Positions 59,073 to 64,000 of a stretch of 64,000 bases of DNA are shown one piece after another. The notes under the pieces are model-generated. The model made no database searches and was not told the DNA's origin. It was given only the letters and a program-made list of their open reading frames with translations. Every line of letters begins with the position of its first letter. The first letter of the stretch is position 1. Where the stretch lies: IMG/VR virus record IMGVR_UViG_3300030202_001434, positions 1 to 64,000 of that record; one strand, written 5' to 3'. Origin of the DNA: a virus. Both the position numbers and the translations under genes were made by a program.

Positions 59073-59222
59073 TTATTTTTTTCCGTAGTTAGGATCTTTA
59101 CAATATTTACTTGCCGCCATATTAGCGTAAGCAGATGGGTATTTATCAAATGTTCTTTTTGCCCAGGCTATTCCTGCTGAACATATTTTGTTTCCCTTTT
59201 TTTTAGTTCTTCCTTTTGCCAT
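59073..59222 (-). CDS. small basic Cys protein, 49 aa
   Basis: A 49-codon frame: Lys-Lys-Lys-Gly-Asn-Lys-Ile-Cys-Ser-Ala-Gly (7-17), Trp-Ala-Lys-Arg-Thr-Phe, Tyr-Pro-Ser-Ala-Tyr-Ala-Asn-Met-Ala-Ala-Ser (29-39) and Tyr-Cys-Lys-Asp-Pro. I recall near-identical 'Tyr-Pro-Ser-Ala-Tyr-Ala-Asn' peptides from several marine phages, so it is a widespread small family without known function. Confidence 0.6.
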   Translation of the reverse strand: MAKGRTKKKGNKICSAGIAWAKRTFDKYPSAYANMAASKYCKDPNYGKK

Positions 59223-59227
59223 ATTAA

Positions 59228-59575
59228 TTAATTTGAAGTTGCTCTTCGGCGACTTGATTCTAACATTATTACATTTATTCTGTTCTGTATTTCTTCTAAA
59301 GGTACTTCAATTTTAAAACTTAGTCCAGCTTTCCATTGTCCTCTAGGTTTGCCGTTTTTATCTAATAATAAGATAATAGGAACCGATGTAATTTGAGCTC
59401 GTAATGAAGGAGCTTGATCTTCTAAAAGTGCATATTTAATTTTACAATTTTTAATTCCTCTTAGATTGTAATTATTATTTTGATTCCATTTTGCATTAAC
59501 ATGCATCAAGGTTAAATCTTGTGCGCTGATAAAAAATACAGATAACAGAAAAAAAATTGATATTATTTTTTTCAT
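59228..59575 (-). CDS. secreted thioredoxin-fold-like protein lacking CxxC, 115 aa
   Basis: A 115-residue protein with a Sec signal peptide (Met-Lys-Lys, hydrophobic core 4-17, Ala18 cleavage). The rest resembles thioredoxin: beta strand Leu-Met-His-Val-Asn-Ala-Lys-Trp (23-30), where Trp-Cys-x-x-Cys would follow; Ile-Thr-Ser-Val-Pro66-Ile-Ile-Leu-Leu-Leu-Asp (62-72) with the cis-Pro; then Gly-Lys-Pro-Arg-Gly. The active-site cysteines are replaced by Asn/Gln residues (31-35), so it cannot do thiol exchange in the usual way. Fold assignment is by eye. Confidence 0.5.
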   Translation of the reverse strand: MKKIISIFFLLSVFFISAQDLTLMHVNAKWNQNNNYNLRGIKNCKIKYALLEDQAPSLRAQITSVPIILLLDKNGKPRGQWKAGLSFKIEVPLEEIQNRINVIMLESSRRRATSN

Positions 59576-59880
59576 CTTTTAAATACTTTATTTTCTAAAT
59601 CTCTTATTGCGTCTTTGTTTTCTTCAATATCATCTTTCAACTCTTTTGTAGCATTGTCAATTTGAATAACATTATTTCTAATTAATTCGTCTTTAAGCTG
59701 AAATTCCATCTTCTGAACAAATTCATCTCCGCTAAAATTATCAATCTTGTTATGCAAGTCTTGCATATCTTCTTGTAGGGAGAACCACATACCGGCTAAT
59801 GATATAGTTCCAGCTACAATCATTCCGATAGTTTTTAAATCTAGTTGTACGTTTGTGTCTTCTGATATTTTAGTTGCCAT
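59572..59880 (-). CDS. membrane-anchored coiled-coil protein, 102 aa
   Basis: The frame is open to 59946, but the Met at 59880 (Met-Ala-Thr-Lys-Ile-Ser-Glu-Asp-Thr) avoids overlap with the basic gene upstream. Residues 15-32 are hydrophobic (Lys-Thr-Ile-Gly-Met-Ile-Val-Ala-Gly-Thr-Ile-Ser), then a long Asp/Glu/Lys coiled coil. I recall such anchor-plus-coil small proteins in marine phages, function unknown. Confidence 0.6.
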   Translation of the reverse strand: MATKISEDTNVQLDLKTIGMIVAGTISLAGMWFSLQEDMQDLHNKIDNFSGDEFVQKMEFQLKDELIRNNVIQIDNATKELKDDIEENKDAIRDLENKVFKR

Positions 59881-59884
59881 GTTT

Positions 59885-60013
59885 TTATCTTTTACGTCCT
59901 TGTCCTCTATACTTCGCTTTATATCCGCTTTGACCTTTAGATGCATTCTTAGAGTGTACTCCAGGTCTTTTTTTAGAATGTGAAATATACTTTGAGGTAA
60001 TTATTTTAGCCAT
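59885..60013 (-). CDS. small basic protein, 42 aa
   Basis: A 42-codon frame (start Met-Ala-Lys-Ile-Ile-Thr-Ser-Lys-Tyr), Lys/Arg/Ser/Gly-rich (Gly-Val-His-Ser-Lys-Asn-Ala-Ser-Lys-Gly-Gln at about 18-28). It lies 4 nt from the gene before it and its start overlaps the next gene's stop. Unrecognised, basic microprotein. Confidence 0.5.
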   Translation of the reverse strand: MAKIITSKYISHSKKRPGVHSKNASKGQSGYKAKYRGQGRKR

Positions 60014-60120
60014 TAATATTTTTTTGACTTAACTTTTTTACCTGTTTTTTTAGCATAGCTTTTAGCTGCTGCTTTTCCTTTTTTAGTGTAACTAAATTTT
60101 TTGTTTCCTACTTTAGGCAT
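60013..60120 (-). CDS. small Lys-rich protein, 35 aa
   Basis: A 35-codon frame: Met-Pro-Lys-Val-Gly-Asn-Lys-Lys-Phe-Ser-Tyr-Thr-Lys-Lys-Gly-Lys-Ala-Ala-Ala-Lys. About 40% Lys, first gene of the microprotein operon; -7 box TATATTTG (60137-60144) lies 16 nt upstream. Possibly DNA-binding. Confidence 0.55.
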   Translation of the reverse strand: MPKVGNKKFSYTKKGKAAAKSYAKKTGKKVKSKKY

Positions 60121-60136
60121 AATTTATTATTTTTAA

Positions 60137-60144
60137 CAAATATA
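60137..60144 (-). promoter_or_regulatory. -7 box TATATTTG, divergent from the + strand regulator
   Basis: TATATTTGTTAAAAAT lies 16 nt before the first microprotein. The 37-nt gap (60121-60157) is also the upstream region of the + strand winged-helix gene, so the two are divergent and could be controlled together. Confidence 0.55.
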
Positions 60145-60157
60145 CAAATTTCTTAAA

Positions 60158-60640
60158 ATGAAATCTAAAGGTGTTTACCAGAGAAAACCTACTACTAGAA
60201 TCAAGCCAACTCACGATTATTTAAAATATTGGAGAGTGATAAGATATTGGGTTAAGGCTAAATATGGGCTATCAACTCCAGATCTTGAAATGTTGTTGTT
60301 TCTTTACAGCGAACAAATGTTTAACAAAACACAATTTACTAAATATGAAGAGTTGATGAGCTGGGATGTTAAACGTTTTGGTAGATTATTGAAAGATGAT
60401 TGGATACATGTCTGGCGTAAAAGAAAAGGAAATGAAACAACGCTATATGAGTTAACATACAAAGCTAAACGTATAGTGACTATGATTTATAAAAAATTAA
60501 ATGGTGAGGAGATTGCAGAAACTGCACACGCTAATCCGTTATTCCGCCATGATGCTTCTTACATGGATAAGGTGTACCGTCAAAGTATTGTCGATATGAA
60601 CGATTTTATAAAACAACAACGACATCTCTCTCAAGAATAA
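60158..60640 (+). CDS. winged-helix (MarR-like) DNA-binding protein, 160 aa
   Basis: The only + strand gene within the 52-kb - strand block. A 160-residue basic protein with a winged-helix pattern: Leu-Ser-Thr-Pro-Asp-Leu-Glu-Met-Leu-Leu-Phe-Leu-Tyr (38-50), Arg-Phe-Gly-Arg-Leu-Leu-Lys-Asp-Asp-Trp-Ile (73-83) as a possible recognition helix, and Thr-Thr-Leu-Tyr-Glu-Leu-Thr-Tyr-Lys-Ala-Lys-Arg (94-105) as wing and following helix. It may switch the late genes or repress the microprotein promoter next to it. It overlaps the convergent groES by 35 nt. Confidence 0.6.
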   Translation: MKSKGVYQRKPTTRIKPTHDYLKYWRVIRYWVKAKYGLSTPDLEMLLFLYSEQMFNKTQFTKYEELMSWDVKRFGRLLKDDWIHVWRKRKGNETTLYELTYKAKRIVTMIYKKLNGEEIAETAHANPLFRHDASYMDKVYRQSIVDMNDFIKQQRHLSQE

Positions 60641-60863
60641 TAGTATAGGGAATATCGTGAATTAACATACTATGCCCAGCGTTTTTGTCGTAGTAAATTA
60701 AATCACCTTCACTAATTACAGTAACATCGCTACCAGTTTTTACTACTTCACCTTTACGATATCTAAATTCATCTACGTCTGACGCTGATAATAACAGACC
60801 TGACTCAGTCTTATGTTCTTCTTCTATTTTGTTTATGATAATATATTTTCCGATTGGCTTCAT
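60606..60863 (-). CDS. groES: phage GroES co-chaperonin
   Basis: An 85-residue Cpn10: Pro-Ile-Gly-Lys-Tyr-Ile-Ile-Ile-Asn-Lys-Ile (3-13) start strand, a mobile-loop region Thr-Glu-Ser-Gly-Leu-Leu-Leu-Ser-Ala (19-27), Lys-Gly-Glu-Val-Val (37-41), Glu-Gly-Asp-Leu-Ile-Tyr-Tyr-Asp (52-59), and a terminal Val-rich strand. Shorter than the usual ~97. It caps the GroEL cage together with the phage GroEL 0.2 kb upstream; ATG overlaps the small gene's stop by 1 nt. Confidence 0.75.
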   Translation of the reverse strand: MKPIGKYIIINKIEEEHKTESGLLLSASDVDEFRYRKGEVVKTGSDVTVISEGDLIYYDKNAGHSMLIHDIPYTIILERDVVVVL

Positions 60864-61054
60864 TAGTATTGTTGTAGTTTAGGTACTCGATTATACGTTA
60901 TGTTTGGCTTTTGACGTTGTTCTAAATTCCATTTAGTTATGAAATGTCCTTCCAAATCAATTATTGTGTAGCCTTGTGAGGCTAATATCTTAATAGCTTT
61001 TATTTGTTCCTGGACTTTGTCCGGAATATTGTTGGAATCAAACAGCTCTGGCAT
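60863..61054 (-). CDS. small hypothetical protein between groEL and groES, 63 aa
   Basis: A 63-residue protein with Ile-Leu-Ala-Ser-Gln-Gly-Tyr-Thr-Ile-Ile-Asp (26-36) and a C-terminal Arg/Pro/Gln segment. It overlaps the groEL end by 17 nt and touches groES. Normally groES directly precedes groEL; here groEL comes first with this gene between. Might be a chaperonin adaptor; unrecognised. Confidence 0.55.
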   Translation of the reverse strand: MPELFDSNNIPDKVQEQIKAIKILASQGYTIIDLEGHFITKWNLEQRQKPNITYNRVPKLQQY

Positions 61055-62633
61055 GTGTTACTATAGCATTAGTGGATAATATAGTAGTTGCAACAGATAC
61101 TGCATTTTTCAGCGCATTCTTTGTAACTTTCAGTGGATCTATTACGCCCATCTTGTACATATCGCCTATCACCTCGTTCTTTACATCGTATCCTACGTTA
61201 GTATCGTTTAAGTTTATAAGCTTTATTATTTGTTCTGGATCTTTACCAGAGTTTATTATAATTTGTTTAAGTGGAACCTGGATTGCATCTAGTAATATCT
61301 CCAATGCTACTTCTTGGTTGGCTGTTTTAGTCTCTTTGTTGAATTTATCAGTAGCCATAAATAGAGCTAGTCCCCCTCCGCTGACTATGCCTTCTTGTAA
61401 GGCACTGCGCACAGCGCATACCGAGTCATCGACTCGGTCAAATTTTTCTTTTTGTTCAACATCACTGTTAGCACCAACGTAAATACACCCAATTGCACCA
61501 GCTAAACTTGCAATACGTTCGTTGATGAAGTCTTTGTCTGCTTTGAATGCTGTATTCTCTTGCTGTTCCTTCAGTTCATTGATACGATCCTTAGTAGCTT
61601 GGTTGATCTCAGTCTCATTTTTAATTAATACACTAGAATTCTTACCGACTATGATCTTATCTACATGGCCTAAATCTTCTAATCCTATCAAACTGATGTC
61701 ATCACCTGTCTTTTCAGAAAAATACTTAGCGTTTACTGCAAATGCTATGTCCTGCATCAGCTCATGACTCTTGTATCCGAACTGTGGTGGTGTAATATTA
61801 CACAGCTTCAAGTTATTTCTCACAACATTTGCTGCAAGTGTGTTGATTACATTGGTTGCACAAGGTGCAATGATCAATAGTTTCTTGTTTTGCTGGATAA
61901 TTGGTTTAAGTACATTCTCAATTTGCAAGATATTGTTAATCTCTTGATCACATACTAGCACCATAACGTCTTCAAGTATACACTCGTCCTTACGTTGGTT
62001 GTTTAAAAATAGATTTGATGTGTATCCACGATCAACTTTGATCCCGTTAGTCACCTCAGCATAGGTTTCGTGGTTCATACTCTTCTCAACTGTAACAATT
62101 CCGTTAACCCCAACCTTGTTGTACGCTTCAGCTATAATGGATCCGATCTCTTTGTCGTTGTTTGCTGAGATTGTAGCAACGTCAAGTAGCCTGGACTTAG
62201 TAATCTTCTTAGATCCCTTTTCTAAAATGGCAGCTAACTGCTCACTGTACTTGTTAATGTGTTTAATAACCTCAGTGACGTTATGCTCTTTCTTTAAATG
62301 CTTCTGACCTGCATTAACAATAGCTTCTGTTAGCACAATAGCTGTAGTTGTACCATCACCCGCAGACTGAGCGGTACGGCTTGCCGCATCTTTCATCATT
62401 TGGATAGCTAAGTTTTCAATAGGATCGTCTAAGAAAACTGAATTAGCTACAGTCACTCCATCTTTAGTTACTGTAATGCCGGCGAGATGATCAGGAGACT
62501 CAATCAATACTGTACGGCCTCTAGGGCCTAAGGTGCTTTTAACTGCTTTTGAAATTTTAGTTATTCCGGAAATAAGTTTTGAGCGACCTTCGTTATCAAA
62601 CGTTAAGTCTTTTGGGATATATGATTGTTTCAT
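61038..62633 (-). CDS. groEL: phage GroEL chaperonin
   Basis: A 531-residue type I chaperonin. Apical/ATP motifs: Val-Lys-Ser-Thr-Leu-Gly-Pro-Arg-Gly-Arg (31-40), Gly-Asp-Gly-Thr-Thr-Thr-Ala (92-98), Ser-Gly-Gly-Gly-Leu-Ala-Leu (about 419-425), Gly-Asp-Met-Tyr-Lys-Met-Gly-Val-Ile-Asp-Pro (about 487-497). Asp corresponding to catalytic D398 is kept in Val-Asp-Asp-Ser-Val. It is divergent from bacterial GroEL and ends in Thr-His-Ala-Arg-Ala-Val without the usual Gly-Gly-Met tail. It probably folds capsid or tail proteins; has its own -7 box. Confidence 0.9.
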   Translation of the reverse strand: MKQSYIPKDLTFDNEGRSKLISGITKISKAVKSTLGPRGRTVLIESPDHLAGITVTKDGVTVANSVFLDDPIENLAIQMMKDAASRTAQSAGDGTTTAIVLTEAIVNAGQKHLKKEHNVTEVIKHINKYSEQLAAILEKGSKKITKSRLLDVATISANNDKEIGSIIAEAYNKVGVNGIVTVEKSMNHETYAEVTNGIKVDRGYTSNLFLNNQRKDECILEDVMVLVCDQEINNILQIENVLKPIIQQNKKLLIIAPCATNVINTLAANVVRNNLKLCNITPPQFGYKSHELMQDIAFAVNAKYFSEKTGDDISLIGLEDLGHVDKIIVGKNSSVLIKNETEINQATKDRINELKEQQENTAFKADKDFINERIASLAGAIGCIYVGANSDVEQKEKFDRVDDSVCAVRSALQEGIVSGGGLALFMATDKFNKETKTANQEVALEILLDAIQVPLKQIIINSGKDPEQIIKLINLNDTNVGYDVKNEVIGDMYKMGVIDPLKVTKNALKNAVSVATTILSTNAIVTHARAV

Positions 62634-62654
62634 TAAATTGAATTTGATTTAAAA

Positions 62655-62662
62655 CAAATATA
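62655..62662 (-). promoter_or_regulatory. -7 box TATATTTG before groEL
   Basis: TATATTTGTTTTAAAT lies 21 nt before the groEL ATG. Its upstream side is the CGTCG-rich region. Confidence 0.55.
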
Positions 62663-62697
62663 GTAATTATTTGCATAAATATATAGCATAAGTTTTT

Positions 62698-62983
62698 ACG
62701 TCGCATTGTCGTATTGCTAAGTGCATATTGGAATATATATTTTTTTTTATTTTTTTTATTTTTTACTATAGTATAATAGTACTTTAAATCGACGAAAACG
62801 ACGTTTTAATATATTATAGTAGTTATTTAATTGATTATCAATACTTTAACTTACGTCGACTTTTACGTCGACTTTTTTTTAATACGACAACTCTCGACGT
62901 TTTAGTAGTCAATTTAGGGTTGCCTAAAAAAATATACTATGCATGCATAATAAATTGTAAAATATTGTATTTTAAAATCGTCG
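62698..62983. promoter_or_regulatory. intergenic region rich in CGTCG/CGACG words, upstream of groEL
   Basis: The 416-nt gap between groEL and the 66-residue gene has no gene but is AT-rich with a cluster of CGTCG/CGACG words: 62699, 62790, 62799, 62853-62860 and 62865-62872 (ACGTCGAC twice, 12 nt apart), 62895 and 62979, plus single GTCGTA (62708) and ACGAC (62884). The ACGTCGAC pair are direct repeats of 12 nt (ACGTCGACTTTT). This could be a regulatory site for groEL, a binding array for a phage or host protein, or part of a replication origin. Confidence 0.55.
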
Positions 62984-62988
62984 TAAAA

Positions 62989-63014
62989 AAAAGAGCTCAA
63001 TTAAGAGCCCTTTT
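62989..63014 (-). terminator. bidirectional-type hairpin terminator after the 66-aa gene
   Basis: AAAAGAGCTC (62989-62998) pairs with GAGCCCTTTT (63005-63014) over 10 bp with one G-U and a 6-nt loop. On the - strand it is followed by T-rich sequence (complement of the A run at 62984-62992). It is 36 nt past the stop of the 66-residue gene. Confidence 0.65.
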
Positions 63015-63049
63015 CCAATCAACAATCAAAATAGAACGAATCTATGCGG

Positions 63050-63250
63050 TTAGTATTTTAGTTGCTTTAGTATACCCTTGCGACCTTCTGCAATTTGTAT
63101 ACCTTCAGCTATCCTATTTATTTTTCTGTCATTGTCTACAGCTCTTTTCATAGAAGCTGCTCTTTGAATTCCAGTCATTCCATCAGGACGATCATTGATT
63201 AGTCTACCATCCTTGATGTATAGACCGTCTACGAAATTATCTTTTGCCAT
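63050..63250 (-). CDS. small hypothetical protein, 66 aa
   Basis: A 66-residue basic/acidic protein (Lys-Asp-Asn-Phe-Val-Asp-Gly-Leu-Tyr-Ile, then Arg-Pro-Asp-Gly-Met-Thr-Gly-Ile). It is the first - strand gene after the C-rich region, with a near -7 box TATATTTA (63268-63275), and has its own terminator, so it is a single-gene transcript. Unrecognised. Confidence 0.6.
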   Translation of the reverse strand: MAKDNFVDGLYIKDGRLINDRPDGMTGIQRAASMKRAVDNDRKINRIAEGIQIAEGRKGILKQLKY

Positions 63251-63339
63251 AGCTTTTTTATTTACTGTAAATATAGTGAAAATATTTTTGAGATATCAGA
63301 TACATAGAGGTTGAGGGTTATATATACTTCTGAGCAACA

Positions 63340-63620
63340 CACCCCCCAAAATAAAAACGGATTTTTTTTCGACCCCGTTTAAACATCTTCATTTTTTTGT
63401 CTGATTTTTTTAGCTTTTTGGTTTAGGGTACCCGCGCACCCATGCGCACCCCCTACCGCGCCCCGTTTAAACGTTCCCCTTACCCCGTTTTACGCGCCTG
63501 TACACCTTCCCCCGTTTACCTTCCCCCGTTCTTTACACGCTCAGAGGTAAAGAGTAAAGCCACCCCGACCCGATCAGATCACAAACAAAACACCCCCAAA
63601 GAATTACAGATAAACAACAG
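63340..63620. other. C-rich, repeat-bearing intergenic region, possible origin or packaging site
   Basis: No convincing gene lies between 63251 and 63776. The + strand of 63340-63620 is unusually C-rich. CCCCGTTT occurs at 63373, 63461, 63483 and 63510, and CCCCGTTC at 63524. CCTTCCCCCGTT occurs twice (63505-63516, 63519-63530) with 14-nt period. Two CCCCGTTT copies continue into GTTTAAAC. The position at the divergence of early (+) and late (-) transcription fits an origin or a packaging site. It is not proved. Confidence 0.5.
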
Positions 63621-63702
63621 GTTAACAGAGAATTAAACATATTGTTAAGCCTGTAACAAGTACCAAACAAAAAAATTTTCCTCTGTTGGAGTGCGTTTAA
63701 AC
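63377..63702. repeat. GTTTAAAC palindromes, intergenic cluster of three
   Basis: Exact copies at 63377-63384, 63465-63472 and 63695-63702. The first two follow CCCC; the third is directly upstream of the early promoter and shares GAGTGCGTTTAAAC with the copy at 9484. Together with the 11 copies in 54-9491 they suggest that both window edges belong to one early region. Confidence 0.8.
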
Positions 63703-63723
63703 ATAAATTAATTAAGAATTTGT

Positions 63724-63753
63724 TTTGAATTTGTCATTAATTAATTACATTTG
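63724..63753 (+). promoter_or_regulatory. early promoter, TTTG-N18-TACATTTG
   Basis: TTTG (63724-63727), an 18-nt spacer and TACATTTG (63746-63753) closely match the Bacteroidetes primary sigma -33/-7 promoter (TTTG, 19-21 nt, TAnnTTTG). It is 24 nt before the ATG at 63777 and 21 nt after a GTTTAAAC palindrome. It is the best promoter in the window. Confidence 0.7.
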
Positions 63754-63776
63754 TATAAATATTTAAAAAAATAACT

Positions 63777-63983
63777 ATGAAAAAATTTACTATTATTTAC
63801 TTAACATTTACGACATTTTTTATAGTGTTGGCGGTGTTCAAAATGATTTTAAGCATTGCGACAGAAATAGAGACTTTATCGCATGCGCTTTTATTCGCGC
63901 TTTTCTTCGCATTTATCTTGCTTAGTACGTTTGTACTTTGTAAGCTAGTTTTTAACCTAATTAACGAAACTTTTAACAAATAA
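63777..63983 (+). CDS. small membrane protein, two transmembrane helices, 68 aa
   Basis: A 68-residue protein with two hydrophobic segments (about 4-27 and 37-59) joined by a short acidic loop (Thr-Glu-Ile-Glu-Thr), and a short basic tail. First gene behind the early promoter, so probably expressed immediately after infection. Inner-membrane early proteins can block superinfection or alter the host; no specific function can be read. Confidence 0.65.
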   Translation: MKKFTIIYLTFTTFFIVLAVFKMILSIATEIETLSHALLFALFFAFILLSTFVLCKLVFNLINETFNK

Positions 63984-63985
63984 TT

Positions 63986-64000
63986 ATGACAAACACACAA
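63986..64000 (+). CDS. possible partial gene at the right edge
   Basis: An ATG at 63986 starts 2 nt after the membrane protein's stop and is open to the window edge (five codons). If the ends of the window join, the frame would run on for a total of about 27 codons into base 69, overlapping the first gene. Too short to judge. Confidence 0.25.

Noticed and set aside
62920-63153. 77-codon + strand frame between groEL and the 66-aa gene
   Set aside because: It runs through a terminator hairpin and over the - strand gene; the product is an irregular mix of hydrophobic and basic residues with no relation to neighbours.
63442-63636. 64-codon + strand frame in the C-rich region
   Set aside because: Composition is Pro/Arg/Ser/Thr-rich because of CCCC repeats, it crosses the repeats and palindromes, and no promoter or neighbour coupling fits; better read as non-coding.

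Overview
The window is an AT-rich double-stranded DNA phage genome, or most of one, and the gene content points to a short-tailed (podovirus-type) phage of a marine or aquatic Bacteroidetes (Flavobacteriia-like) host. The evidence is: Bacteroidetes-type -7 boxes (TAnnTTTG) just before many starts, no Shine-Dalgarno signals, a VirE_N/BT4734-type primase-helicase, and a crAss-like/T7-like virion module with portal, terminase, ring proteins, a tubular tail 'muzzle' protein and three large ejection-type proteins. I see no integrase, repressor, DNA polymerase, RNA polymerase or ribosomal genes, so it looks lytic and dependent on host polymerases.

Layout. An early block on the + strand starts with a strong promoter at about 63.73 kb, runs off the right edge, and seems to continue at base 2. 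Shared GTTTAAAC repeats at both ends suggest that the ends adjoin in a circular or permuted genome. From 2 to about 2.9 kb are tiny unknown genes and a 98-nt tRNA-like element. From 3.0 to 11.3 kb lie replication and recombination genes: a DnaA domain IV-like protein, a DUF1071 (Sak3-like) annealing protein, a RecE-like exonuclease, primase-helicase, SF2 helicase, VRR-NUC nuclease and a metallophosphoesterase. From 11.26 kb to 63.25 kb nearly everything is on the - strand. Read in transcription order (right to left), this is: a small protein at 63.2 kb; groEL, a small gene and groES; a cluster of tiny basic proteins (57.4-60.1 kb); lysis genes (55.4-56.8 kb); tail fibres and accessory proteins (40.3-55.4 kb); a two-domain GroES-like protein, TerS and TerL (37-40.3 kb); portal, scaffold, capsid and connectors (28.9-37.2 kb); the tail tubular protein and YYH-cassette proteins (21.2-28.9 kb); and ejection proteins (11.5-19.9 kb). 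One winged-helix regulator (60.16-60.64 kb) stands alone on the + strand.

The most notable points are: (1) the 8-bp palindrome GTTTAAAC, usually followed by G, is strongly enriched in the early region in every reading frame and in a C-rich, repeat-bearing intergenic region that may be an origin; (2) a cysteine-containing cassette of about 60-75 residues ('YYHxG...GDxxYsD...NGYY...C') is shuffled through five genes; (3) a run of about eleven microproteins includes a 28-residue CDGSH-like protein; (4) the phage carries its own GroEL/GroES plus a second GroES-like protein; (5) a tRNA-like RNA has tmRNA-like 5' features; (6) a CGTCG-word-rich region lies upstream of groEL; (7) a fold-level Fe(II)/2OG-oxygenase candidate and a thioredoxin-like protein without CxxC are present. 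All functions are assigned by eye from motifs; no database search was run.
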